DNA of 64,000 nucleotides from Blastomussa wellsi (lineage: Eukaryota > Cnidaria > Anthozoa > Scleractinia > Plerogyridae): NCBI GenBank assembly GCA_947652115.1, contig OX393563.1, positions 7,197,229 through 7,261,228 on the forward strand, read 5' to 3'. This document shows positions 1-10,615 of this stretch, piece after piece. The first letter of the stretch is position 1. Every line of letters begins with the position of its first letter. The translations under genes and the position numbers were made by a program. The notes under the pieces were generated by a model that saw only the letters and a program-made list of their open reading frames with translations, was not told the DNA's origin and did not search any database.

Positions 1-1257
1 ACTGAAGGCAAATGATCACCCCACTGTTCGGGAAAAGAGTGCTTATTGTGAGTTGCGTGATTCGTGAACGTGCGTCGTGCCACTCACGGCAGTGTGATGA
101 ACCCGTGGGAAATTGAGAAGATTAAACGCCGATTAGCGTCTCTGAAACAGAAACACTGACCTTGTCTCCCTATTGACTAGTCACTGGATGCATGTTGTCC
201 AGCTGACTAATGACTCTGGGAGAGGTGCAGTTATAAAGTGGTTGTTGCACGATCTTTCACTTCACTTCTCCAAAGTCTGAAAAGTGATCGTTTTTGCTCT
301 TCGTAGTGCAGCAGTTTTAGAATTTAAAAACCAACATGCTATTCAATTCACTTTAAAATAATTATTTTAAATAAACGAAGAGCCACAAGACGTGACAATT
401 GATTGCTTCACAGTGCAAGGTAAATTCTTATGGTTTGCTTAAGTGACAACCAATACAAGCCCACTTCAAACATCCATACCGACCCTTCATTCACTATTTC
501 ACGCCTTCATGTTCAAAGAGCACGCGAGCAAACATGTGCTTGATCCTTGGGGTTATTTTTAGAACCGTTGCTGTCGGTTAATAAGCAGCATTATTTCCCT
601 TATTCGCTAATATCCACTTAAAAGCACCGCAATGTGAGGTCTGTGGAGCCCGGTATAGAAAAGGTAAATTAGTTAAGAGGCGCCGGTCACATTTTGCGAC
701 GATAAAAATCAGTTGATTGTTTAAAAATTTAATTAGTTTCTGAGAAGTTTACTCTACTCATTCTGACATTAATCAAAGCTTGTTAAAGCTAAGATCTATT
801 GCAGTTCCTTGCATTCGTGAGCTGCATATTGTTATAAAAAAATTAATCCTCTTGCCTCGACTAAATAAGTTCGCTCAGCCAAGTTACACCATGTTTCGCC
901 CTCTTTAACATGGCAGGTTTCCTGTTTAAAAAGTGATGCGACATTCGTTTATTGGAATTGATGAAGGAATTAATTCAGTGTTTGCTTGGGAAAGCGAATC
1001 GCATGATAAGAGGTCATTTAGTGCCAGGATGATTAGTGAGTTTTAATTTGAAGAATGTGTCGAATAGCAAATACACTTAATCTTTTGTTGGATATGATAC
1101 AACAATTATCACTCGAAACCACGCTTGAGCAATCAGAAATAAGAGCGCTAATGACTACATAGAGCTGCAGATCTTTTATTAAGTTTAATAAAAAGTAAAG
1201 GAAATCTAAAGATCACGAATTTGTCAGTGGGACATTGTAAGGAGAAGACAAGCCAAA
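1..1257. other. gene-free upstream stretch
   Basis: No convincing coding exon is visible. A TATA-like TTATAAAG lies near 231 and a possible donor (CAAG|GTAAAT) near 420, so a promoter and untranslated first exon for the following ORF could lie here, but I cannot pair the donor with a clear acceptor. Confidence 0.3.
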
Positions 1258-2136
1258 ATGAATGCAAGAAAGCAAACGTCTGGTCGAAAAGAACTCACAC
1301 AATCTTTAAAAAATACTGGAATGATGAACTATCAAGAATCTAAGAAGCTCAACTGCTCGGTGGATAAGTATAAAAAGGAATTCGAGAAGAAACTTCGCCA
1401 GTTATCGGTACAGCAGTCAGTGCTTCTCGCCTCCCAGCGAAAACGAGAGTCTCGTCGAGGTTCCCTCCCGTGCAGCTCCTCTACTGGAGCATACGGTGAA
1501 AAAGATAAGGGAAATGTTGGTGATGACACATTGAAGAGTTCATTCTCCGATTCTGCATTGGACCAATACACTAAAGATCTGAGAACCGGAGTAACCAATG
1601 ACAACAGTATTTCATCATCACCGTCGCCTCTAAAACTTCCGAGCATAGCAACTCGCAACAAAGGCTCGAGAAAAATTGAGTTAGAAGACGTCACATCGAT
1701 AAAAACACCCAAAGAAATATTATTCGACAAACTCAAGTACCCAAGACAAGCAAAACCGAGATTGGATGCGCTAGATGTGACAAGCAAGTTATCCAATGGT
1801 TATTCCGCGATGGTCATTGCGTCTCCACCAATCACCAGATCGACCCGACGAGGAAGTTTACAGCCGACACACTTATCTCCTTTGACTGCGCATGCGGTGG
1901 AAGAAACCGTCCCTAACCGTTCGAGGTTGATGCGGAGAGGGAGCTGTCCCAGCCTAGGTTCAAAGTGGGCAAGAGTAAAGAAATTAGTCGGCGTGGAAAG
2001 CAATGGCGAGACATCAGAGAACGAGACGTTTTCCAAGCATGTACAGGAGATGAAGAAATGCCGATATTTGAGATTTCCAACGTCCATTAGAGAGGACGAA
2101 GAAGAGAACATCGACTCGGTGTTTATTCAAAAGTAA
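1258..2136 (+). CDS. hypothetical protein with three RRGS motifs
   Basis: An uninterrupted 292-residue ORF that I do not recognise as any family. It is hydrophilic, rich in Ser, Lys and Arg, with no signal peptide, membrane segment or recognisable fold, so it is probably largely disordered. The internal pattern is notable: SRRGSLP near residue 61, TRRGSLQ near 194 and MRRGSCP near 224. Each matches the basophilic kinase consensus RRxS (PKA type). The last motif is followed by a short basic stretch (SKWARVKK) and the C-terminus is acidic. The start was chosen at the first ATG, preceded by CCAAA, a reasonable eukaryotic context. Its length and the spaced motifs favour a real gene over chance, but long antisense ORFs also occur here. 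Function is unknown; a kinase-regulated scaffold is speculation. Confidence 0.6.
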   Translation: MNARKQTSGRKELTQSLKNTGMMNYQESKKLNCSVDKYKKEFEKKLRQLSVQQSVLLASQRKRESRRGSLPCSSSTGAYGEKDKGNVGDDTLKSSFSDSALDQYTKDLRTGVTNDNSISSSPSPLKLPSIATRNKGSRKIELEDVTSIKTPKEILFDKLKYPRQAKPRLDALDVTSKLSNGYSAMVIASPPITRSTRRGSLQPTHLSPLTAHAVEETVPNRSRLMRRGSCPSLGSKWARVKKLVGVESNGETSENETFSKHVQEMKKCRYLRFPTSIREDEEENIDSVFIQK

Positions 2137-3362
2137 ACAAGGCTAAGCAAAGTATTTCTTGTTTCTTAGAAAATATAGTGATTATGCAAAAATGACCATT
2201 AACGAGTCATTGATATTGTAACTTTCTTTAGCGATAAATTTGAAACATTGGGGACCGTTCATTTTTTATGGGGTGGGTTGAGGGGGGGGGGGGGGGGCTG
2301 GTGGGATTTGGTAGATAGTTGCTGTAGCATATGATGGCCCCAACTCTAAACCGGATATTTTTGCCCTGGCCCCCCTTGTAAATCTAATTTTTTTTAAGTG
2401 ACCCCCCCCTCAAAAAAAAAAGAAAGAAACGAAAAGCAAAGTAAAAAGAATGATCCAGTAAAGTTTAACTTATCAAGCTTAACACAAAGGCTGCAGTTTC
2501 AAAAACTTATTTTCGAAGAACTGTTTTCACGTATGGGACATGTCCTTTGTATACTGTGACTTTACTCAATAAGTAACCCAGCTAAGGGGGGTCTGGGGGC
2601 ATTCTCCCCAGGGAAAATTTAGAATTTCAGAACTTAAGAAACGCTATTTTACGCCAATCTGGCAGACATTTTGTAATATTTGTAAATTCATTTACTACAG
2701 TTTAAAGTAAAAATAGTAGAAATAATGTTTTTAAATATTTACGTGTGCACTGGACATGGTAAGCTGTCTTTTCTTTTGATAAACAAGGTGCTGTTTGTTA
2801 TTGGGAGTGAAGTTTATCAAGTGGTTTTGAGTTGATGATGTTCCATCCATTACAAACTAGGGAGGTCCGGGGGCATGCTCCCCCGGGAAAACTTAGATTT
2901 TTAGAACCTCAGAAATGCAATATTAGGGCATTTTGGTAGAAAATTTTGCACCATCATAGATGCTGTCATTACAACATTTTAGGGCAATATTTGGAGTGAC
3001 CCCCCCCCCCCCTTACAGACAAGATTTTTTAAGGCCAATTTTTTAGGCATGCCCCTCCCCCTCTCAATCCCACCAACGGTCCCTTAGGTATTGGATATAT
3101 ACTGTCAATTCTCTCTAACACCAAAGGTGTCCGTTAGAGAGAGTTGATCTGATATTTCTAAAGACAAAATTAACCACAAAAACAAACGTTGATTGCTTCA
3201 CCACTTGTATGAATGTATACACGTAAATAAAGGGAAAAAGAATTGTGCATTAATCTTTTATTTACTCATTCGGTCAAGGTAAATTTCCCGTGGTGAATAT
3301 CCATGGCCCCGTCAAAAGGATCACACGAAGCTCCCATGGCATTTAATGTGGTAAGTTGAAAC
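2137..3362. other. intergenic, low complexity and repeat-like
   Basis: No gene is seen. It holds a poly-G run near 2283-2297, poly-C runs near 2402 and 3001, and two diverged copies of a GGGGGCATnCTCCCC-type repeat near 2590 and 2868. The same motif recurs in reverse near 12000, so it is a dispersed repeat. Confidence 0.5.
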
Positions 3363-3797
3363 ACAGGTAGACCAAGATCCTTTGGGAACCGTCAACATGA
3401 CAGCGCAACAGCGTTAATTATAAGAGTTTGTACGGGAATTTAACGATCGTACGAAATAGTTCAAAATAAGGAGAAAAATAATAAAATCGACTCACCTGTC
3501 CTGTTGTGTGTATAACCTGTGTTTTTATTGCGTTTGGAGGCATTTCAGAGCGAGTGGGTTTAAGCATCTCTGCATTCCTCTCCAGGAATTATATATGGAA
3601 TCGCTCTGAAACGCCTCCAAACGCCATAAAAACACAAGTTATACACACAACAGGACAGGTGAGTCGATTTTATTATTTTTCTCCTTATTTTGAACTATTT
3701 CGTACGATCGTTATATTCCCATACAAACTCTTATAATAAACGCTTTTACGGTTACGCTGTCATGTTGAGGGTTCCCAAAAGAGCTTGGGCTACCTGT
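3363..3797. mobile_element. long foldback/MITE-like palindrome
   Basis: Two arms of about 190 bp (3363-3551 and 3603-3797) are near-perfect inverted copies around a loop of about 51 bp. For example GAGTTTGTACGGG on the left pairs with CCCATACAAACTC on the right, and the inner TTTGGAGGCATTTCAGAGCG pairs with CGCTCTGAAACGCCTCCAAA. Small ORFs inside it are by-products of the palindrome. No transposase is visible, so it is a non-autonomous foldback element or MITE. Confidence 0.75.
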
Positions 3798-4749
3798 GGT
3801 TGCAAGGGTGTTTTGATTCCCAAGGTAGAAGAGTCATTCACGATCAGTTCTCATCAACATGTAGAAACGAATACTGGTTTTCCTTCGTTGGTTTGACGGA
3901 ATAAACAACTCTTAGGTCTATGGGATAAACAACTTTTAAAAAAGTAGAAATGGCAGAGTTTTGGGCAATGCTGTTGGTGTCTATCTAACTGTTTGCCAGC
4001 CGACCAGTCATTTTGACAACGGCTAAAATAGCCGAAATTTTTTATTGTTCGCAGAAATTAGAATATGGATGCTGAATTGTACAGTAGATTCCTAAACCAG
4101 ACTTGCGAGGATTAAACTAAGATCAACTTGGAACTTCCTTGTACTCTATCTTGGAAGTCAGCCCAATAACCGTAGTAATGAAAAACCTGTTCGCTCTGAA
4201 CGTCCGTAAGGTTAAGCAAACGTAGATAGAGGCAAGCGACGTCAAATTTCTTATCGAGGGGCTACGTGACGGGTTTGTTTTTGCTAAGGTAAATTGCACG
4301 CGTGCAACCGTTGGTTAACGCGGTAAACTAGAAACCCAGGTGTTGTGAAGTAATTATCGCACCGGCCTTATTCCTTTACCAAAATGACAAAGTTAGGCAA
4401 AATTAAAAACATTGGTTTCGGACGCAAAACAAAATTACCCTGACATAGTTCTGTTAAAGTTCTTTTCGGCATATCGGCTTTTTAAAAAAATAATTCTCTC
4501 TTAAAATTTCATGGTTCTCGTTGCTTGGTTTTACTCGCTTTATTCAGTGTTTATTCCTAATTGCTCTTTTAGAATTACACGTCATATCCTAAGCACTTAC
4601 TGCGTTCTAATAAAAGACTTTTCCCACCTGCCTGTAAAGTGAAAAGACTGAAAAGTGCTAATTATTGTGAATTTGGACGAAGTCTTTCGCACGGCGACAA
4701 TTCGTGCGACGACTTTTAGCTTACAGTTTCGTCTCATGAATAAGAGCGT
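3798..4749. other. intergenic, no gene seen
   Basis: No supported coding exon. The part next to 4750 is probably 3' UTR of the minus-strand GPCR: a minus-strand AATAAA (TTTATT on plus) occurs near 4540-4556. Confidence 0.4.
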
Positions 4750-5727
4750 TTAATTTACGGTCACAAATGTTTTATTTTCTTGGTTATCTTTCTCGCGCCT
4801 TACTCTCCTATCACCATTTCTTTCTTTCCCAAACAAAGCTTGAAAGCTTCGACGATACGGCCGCATCCGCCAGGCATACAATAAAGGGTTCAGCGCGGAA
4901 TTACTGTACAGAATCGGAATAGAAAATCGGTAACCCGCAATAAACCATCTTTCCTCAGCGCATTCCTTGCAATACCGGCGAATGGCAGTAAACGACCAAA
5001 ATGGAACAAGAGAGAGAACGAAAACAACGATTATCAAAGAGGCCGTTGTCATGAGTTGCTTTTGTAATTCTGCCGATGTTTTGGACATTTTCTCCTTCCT
5101 TACTGAGCCACGCTCTTGATATTTGTAGCCACTTCCGCCGTGTTGTCGATGTAGCTTCTCCGCTTTTCTTTTCAACAAGCAGTAGGTCGCGCAATAAGTA
5201 AAACACATCGTGACAAGGGGAAGAACAAACGTGATGTAGAAGAAGACGACATCATACAAATCTTGATTGACTGCTAACTCCAGACAACTCGTTACAATGG
5301 CTAACACCCAACAAAGCATACAGATGAAGAATGTCTTTCGGATGGTCACGGAGGTACGATAAACGTACGGAAAGGCGACTGCTACAAAACGCTCCATTGC
5401 GAACATAACCAAGATGTAAACACCCACGCGCACTGTTACCTGCGAAATGATTTTAGCTTGAAGCATGACTTTCTGAATAGCGAGTCCTTCTAGGATGTGT
5501 GAAATTCCTACGTCTACAGCGGTAACACAGCCTGTTAGAAAGTCTGCGACACCCAACGAGGCGACGAGAACGGCGGTCGCATTGCGAAATGTTCTTAACG
5601 GATCTTTGTATATCACGAACAAGAGTAATCCATTGGAAATCGTTATTAGTACTGCGAATAAGAGCAGTATAGCCCCGTTGATGATGAAGATACGAGATTT
5701 GAAGTCTTGAGTGAGACTATAATTCAT
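4750..5727 (-). CDS. class A (rhodopsin-like) G protein-coupled receptor
   Basis: A single-exon 325-residue seven-transmembrane receptor of the plasma membrane, expected to couple an unknown ligand to heterotrimeric G proteins. Visible in order: a short N-terminus with an NYS glycosylation site; TM1 with SNGLLLF; TM2 with LGVADFLTG (the LxxxD signature); TM3 ending MERFVAVAFP, an ERF in place of DRY; TM4 with the conserved Trp (CWVLAI); a TM5 Pro; a basic third loop; TM6 with VPFW; and TM7 with NPLLY, the NPxxY motif, followed by a helix-8-like MRPYRRSF. The length is normal for compact family A receptors. It resembles the melanocortin/adenosine-like receptors that are expanded and intronless in cnidarians, but the ligand cannot be inferred. 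The first ATG is used because it gives a short N-terminus and a complete TM1. Confidence 0.93.
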   Translation of the reverse strand: MNYSLTQDFKSRIFIINGAILLLFAVLITISNGLLLFVIYKDPLRTFRNATAVLVASLGVADFLTGCVTAVDVGISHILEGLAIQKVMLQAKIISQVTVRVGVYILVMFAMERFVAVAFPYVYRTSVTIRKTFFICMLCWVLAIVTSCLELAVNQDLYDVVFFYITFVLPLVTMCFTYCATYCLLKRKAEKLHRQHGGSGYKYQERGSVRKEKMSKTSAELQKQLMTTASLIIVVFVLSLVPFWSFTAIRRYCKECAEERWFIAGYRFSIPILYSNSALNPLLYAWRMRPYRRSFQALFGKERNGDRRVRREKDNQENKTFVTVN

Positions 5728-7062
5728 GCTGACCTTCGCTAGTAGTGCGAGATGAGAAATGCCTCCAGGACTTCTGAACTTGAATATGGTAAAACAGTGT
5801 CAAAAGAGTGTCAAAAAAGAAATTTATACAGCTTTACAAGCTGTTAAGAACTCATATATCACACACTAACACCTCATTACCGAAGTATACCCACTTGAAT
5901 TTTTGAAGGAGACGCACTGTTTGTTTGAGAGGTAAGTGCTGCCAAATCAGCCTGTTTGTCTACTACGATTTCATCAATGAACTCTTCTTTTCCGCTCAGT
6001 TAATGGATGTCTAAGTAGCCTTGGCTGGATATTGAATGCACCTGAAACATTTCAATTAGTGCAGTTGCTGTTACGTACAATTAAATGCACAAAACATGTT
6101 CAGTTGACTTAATATGTGAAGCAACGATTAGACAAAAGTGCACACTTTTAGAAATATTATCATATTCATCATAGTGTCTGACACACAAGTCATTTTCTAT
6201 AAACAGAATAGTGCCTGGAAATAGATGGCGAAAATTAAAGCTTTGAATTCTTGAAAGGTAATGGATCTGTTGGTAAGGTGACGACTTCTTCTAATCTAGT
6301 TATTGCCTTCTTAAAATGAAGCGATTATTTATCCAATCAAGCATCAATTCGTACTAAATTTTACGGGAAGTAATTTTCCAGAGTGCAAAACATGTCAGCT
6401 GCAGCTCGCGAAAACATAGGGCAGAATGCTGTGACATTCATTAAATATTCATGATCACCGAAGCGCAAATACGCGCTCTGAAAAGCCCAAAATTAGAGAA
6501 GAAAGGGCCATAATTGGCCAAGTAACGTTGATAAAACTTACTTTCCTGATCTCAAGAAAATAAAATCTAAAAACCCACGCACGGAATTTTGAAGAGGAAT
6601 GCTGTATCTACAATTTAAGACCAAAATAAAGAAGATTGAACAAGTGGAAGGAGTATCCTTTTGCACTTGAAAATAAGGAAAAATTGACCATTTTTTGTAT
6701 GGAGTCCGTTTTCCAAAGCGAATTTCTCAAAACTTTAACTGAATTTCGACAACCCACGCACGGTTTAGGAAAAATTCATCCTTTCTCATCAAGAATATGC
6801 AAAAAGTTTACAAATTGGTCAACGGGAACCACTATCCTTTTCAGTTTGAAAACTGCTGGTTGGATTAGCGTTCGAAAATGGCGCGTCTTGAGCGAGCGAG
6901 CTATTGTTTTAAGCCTTCGATTGAATAACAATGGTTGCCAAGACTAAACAATAGACCATTCATGAAAACCATTCAGTTGTAAAATTTTCAAGATTACCGC
7001 GAATTTTAAAAGTATGTAAAGTAAAGCAGCTGGTTTATTCAAACAGCCGATCATATCGCGCA
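5728..7062. other. intergenic with a weak internal repeat
   Basis: No gene is supported. Two diverged stretches share AACCCACGCACGG (near 6572 and 6750), followed by similar A/T-rich text and a TATCCTTTT motif, suggesting an old duplication. A 103-codon ORF at 6636-6947 lies across this repeat and looks non-coding. Confidence 0.35.
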
Positions 7063-7536
7063 ATGGAAAAAGTCATGGAAAACGTCAGCGATCGGGAGCT
7101 CTTTTCAGAGCTCTTTGACAACCCGATCAATCCGTTACATGTTCATATTGTGCCTCCATTTGTGAAAGAAAACAACCCGATGTTCTATCTTCAAATAAAC
7201 GGAGAGGCTGCGTTCAAATGGCGAGAAAGTTATGGTCAGCCCTTCAAAGTATTTTGCTTACTCCAACGAAGCATCTTGCCCCTTGGATACCAACTTACGG
7301 CATCTGCTGAAGAGCGGGTTGGAAAAGCGTTTAGCGAAAGCATCAGGCGATTTTGGCGGAGAATTCAAACAATCAAGAACGGAAATAAGAGAAAACAATT
7401 GAAATCAGAGACATGGTTAACACTGGCCATAAAACCCGAAGAGTTTAAGCAAACTCCCAACGATGCGTTAGCGGATACGGTGAATGTGGAGGAAGAGGCA
7501 GCTCGTTTGTACGAGGAAATGCAACTTAACCGTTAG
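7063..7536 (+). CDS. hypothetical protein, 157 residues
   Basis: A mixed-composition ORF with no family I recognise. The first half has hydrophobic and aromatic segments (HVHIVPPF near residue 26, PMFYLQING near 39), the middle is basic (RRFWRRIQTIKNGNKRK near 110) and the end is acidic (VEEEAARLYEEMQ). That looks like a small folded domain plus a charged tail rather than random translation. No signal peptide or membrane segment is evident. Its 3' end overlaps the minus-strand chromodomain ORF by about 69 bp, tail to tail. It could be a complete single-exon gene or an exon of a larger one; no flanking splice site decides this. Confidence 0.5.
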   Translation: MEKVMENVSDRELFSELFDNPINPLHVHIVPPFVKENNPMFYLQINGEAAFKWRESYGQPFKVFCLLQRSILPLGYQLTASAEERVGKAFSESIRRFWRRIQTIKNGNKRKQLKSETWLTLAIKPEEFKQTPNDALADTVNVEEEAARLYEEMQLNR

Positions 7537-7881
7537 CGGTACTTTCATTCCTCTCTCGAAAACAAGAGCAATCCTCTCACGGGCCTCTTCCACGCGTACT
7601 GGGTCGGGGTCCGGACACTCGAAGGCTTCAATCAGCTCTGGTGGTAAGTGAGGCTTCGGCTCCCATGTGTTCTCACTGGAGCAGTATCCTTGCCACTTAA
7701 CCAGGAACAGAGGCTTCCCATTTCGGATCTTCTTGGCAACTATGCGCTCAGCCTGATAGACGCCAAGAACTTCAGGCTTACTGTCGCATATAATGCCGGC
7801 TCGGGAGATCGCAGGATTTTCAAGGCTCTTGTAGTAGCCCTGAGGTGGACGGCAGCGTTTTTCCATGTTTACACAAATCAA
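7468..7881 (-). CDS. chromodomain protein
   Basis: A 137-residue ORF with one chromodomain at about residues 40-90. It shows the VYQAERIV start, the LFLVKWQGY core and the NTWEP motif that define the fold. The aromatic cage used to bind methyl-lysine on histone H3 is intact (Tyr42, Trp63, Tyr66), so binding to H3K9me or H3K27me in the nucleus is plausible by family knowledge. No chromoshadow domain is visible, so this is not a full HP1. Chromodomains also occur at the C-terminus of Ty3/Gypsy integrases, but no integrase lies alongside. The last 25 residues, antisense to the neighbouring ORF, look unconstrained; a possible donor GTTAAGT near 7537 would let the gene splice onward before them. 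Met6 (MEKRC) is an alternative start. Confidence 0.65.
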   Translation of the reverse strand: MICVNMEKRCRPPQGYYKSLENPAISRAGIICDSKPEVLGVYQAERIVAKKIRNGKPLFLVKWQGYCSSENTWEPKPHLPPELIEAFECPDPDPVRVEEARERIALVFERGMKVPLTVKLHFLVQTSCLFLHIHRIR

Positions 7882-9599
7882 ATTGTTGGGAAATGAAAGA
7901 AAGCTGAGTAATTTATACTATTTCATGCGCCGGCAAAGGCTTGCCGACGGATCGAAAGCCGCCAATGGCGATCACGTTTTTGACAAAAGATTTTATTCCG
8001 GCCAATGGTTGTAATAGTTCTAGAATATATTACTTTCATACATTTTTGCGTAGAAACATCACGATTCTTTGCGAACGAGACTCATTTCAACTGATAGTAA
8101 AGTGAAGTAAATCATATCAAACCAGTTGTATCTTATTAAAAAAAATCGAGATAATAACCAATCCAACGCATCAATCGAATGATAATCGATCGTTCGATAC
8201 CCGAACGTTCGATATTGTTTGTTTGGCAAAACTTTATTGTGAGCTCCATTATGAATGATTAGAGTTCGCTTGGGCTCGCTGATTGTCGACCAATTCAATA
8301 GGATTAATTGATCGGCATCAAAGCGAGAGGAAATTGATCGCTTCGTCCGGGCCGCTACTGATTTCAGTAATCAAGCGTTCTTTCACACGGCAACCACCGT
8401 TCAATAAAAACACGTGAAGTCCAAGGACTATTGCAGGGTTGATTCACTACGAAATATATTCAGAGCTAACAACATTTCGGCTGTGTAATATTTTTGCGCA
8501 AACTGCACTATACAGCGAATGATTTTTTTTTTTCACGGCACAATCATCCTGCTCGCGCGGCAACAATAAAATTCGCTTTGTTTCCGGGGCTTGCGTTTCA
8601 AGTTCGATTTTCACGAAAACACAACGTTCTTTTGACGAAACAAAACCAAAGCGAAACTTATAATTATACATCGGTGTCCAACTTTCGCGAAACAAACAAC
8701 GCCAAGTTTATTCAAACGAAGGGAGAAACAAAAGCGGGTTGTGGTCATTGAAACAAAGGGAGTAACAATAGCGCACTAAAGCTATTGTTCAGTTTGCCGC
8801 TACGTTCAAGTTAATGAGTATTGCCGCGCGTTCATAGCAACCAATGAAAGAGCTTCTTTCTGGGCTTTCATGAATAGTAATAAGCGTTATGACAGACCTA
8901 TGCGTCTTCTTGAACTGTAAGTGAATGTCACAAGAACAATAGTCATTCTACGCTATGATTAAGGACGCAAACTTTTCTGTCCTAGGCCTGCTGTAAGATT
9001 ATCTTATATAATTACAATTTTCTTCATACAGAGATAAAACAAATCGCAAATGCCGAGTAGTAATAATATTATAAGAAAAACGTTGCCCCTTGTCGCAGAA
9101 GAACATACCAACCTGTTATGTCAGACGTTCTCTCGCCCCAATCCCCTGAGGCGCGGGCGTGAAGGGGACTTTACGAAACCACGACGGCAACGCCAACGAC
9201 AACGTCCACAAAAAATGCACTTAAATTTTGCGTAAGAATCTCGCAACTATCAGAATTTGTTTAGTGTGATTATAAGTATCAGCGCTAATTTCTACTTTAG
9301 GATTTTTAAACGCTTATTTAATTCAAACGAGAAACATGAGAAACTCGTCGTTGTGGTTCACGTTCTCAACACAGGACGATTGTTTTGCTCATTAAATCTT
9401 TTGTTTGGCGACATCATTAAAGATAGATTTCGCCGATCCTGAGGCTACTCGTTCGTCAACACGGATACGTCTTTGGTAAAGTTTCACGAAATTTGATTCT
9501 TTTCAACACAATTTTTTGGCTAAATCGTGACGTTTAATTTTTCAGCTGTGCGCGCGCTTTCATTGTTCGCGTCAGCTTGGGATCCAAATTGCCATTAAA
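7882..9599. other. intergenic with dispersed-repeat fragments
   Basis: No gene is seen. A short palindromic run of TCGATCGTTCGA/ACGTTCGAT lies near 8177-8216. From about 9165 to 9430 there is a degraded copy of the MITE family seen intact at 34518-34887, recognisable by the shared CCACGACGGCAACG motif and the related CATTAAATCTTTTGTTT stretch. ORFs at 8447-8751 overlap each other on opposite strands and are not convincing. Confidence 0.4.
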
Positions 9600-10615
9600 T
9601 ATGCGCGCGCTACATCTGAAATTCGCTAAACCGGAAATGAAACGTGCGAAAAACATTTCTTTTTATCTCGAAAATTAACTCGGTGACCTACCGATGCGAT
9701 TCACAATCAATACGCTGATTCAAATAGAAAAGTTTGGGCAAAAAGTATCTAGTGGAATTTCTTGCAATTTATAAAACGCCTTTTTCAATATAATTAAATT
9801 TCCACTAGATAATTTTTTTAATATTGGCAGGCAAGATGTAGAATTAAGGGAGCTTTTAAATAACGAAATAAAAATGGCAGGTCACCGACTTAGTTTTAAA
9901 AATAATTGCTAAAAACGGAAATTTTGGAGGTCTTTTGTCACCGGCGGGGTGTTGCCATGGTAACTGCTTTGACGTCATTAACATTCTTAAAGTATTGCCC
10001 AACAACTGAGTTTTAAATCTATTCATACTTTGCCCGAATGATCTTAAGCACTTTTCTGTAATCCAGCATCGTTTTACAAGCACCACACTAGTGAGAAACT
10101 CTTTCGAACCTCCTTAACAATGCGCTCTGAAATCCACTAAAGCGGACATGAAACGTACGAAAAACATTTAATTTAATTTCGAAAATTAACTCGGTGACCT
10201 ACCTTCATTTTCTTTGCATGCGGTAACATTCAGTACGCTGATTCAAATAGAAAAGTTTGTGTAATTTCTTGTAATAAACGCCTTTTTAAATCTAGCTTAA
10301 TTTCCACAAGACAGATTTTTCTAATGTTGGCAGACAAAATACAGAATTAAGGGAGCTTTTAAATAACGAATGAAATAAAAATGGCAGGTCACCGACTTAG
10401 TTTTAAAGATAATTGGCAAAAATTGAAATTTGGGGTCTCTTTTGTGACTGCTGAGGTGTTTCCATGGTAATTGCTATGACGTCATAAACATTCTTTAAGT
10501 ATTACCCAATAACAGAGTTCTAAATGTATTCATACTTTGCCCGAATGATTGAAAGAACTTTTCTGTAGTCCTGCAGCGTTTTACAAGTACTATAACAGTG
10601 AGACAACACTTTCGC
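9600..10615. repeat. tandem duplication, two units of about 0.5 kb
   Basis: Unit 1 (about 9600-10095) and unit 2 (about 10120-10615) align over most of their length. Shared landmarks in the same order are GAAAATTAACTCGGTGACC (9669, 10182), ACGCTGATTCAAATAGAAA (9712, 10236), AAGGGAGCTTTTAAATAACG (9847, 10349), GGCAGGTCACCGACTTAG (9875, 10384) and CATACTTTGCCCGAATGAT. The copies differ by scattered substitutions and small indels, so the duplication is not recent. No coding content is supported. Confidence 0.75.
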
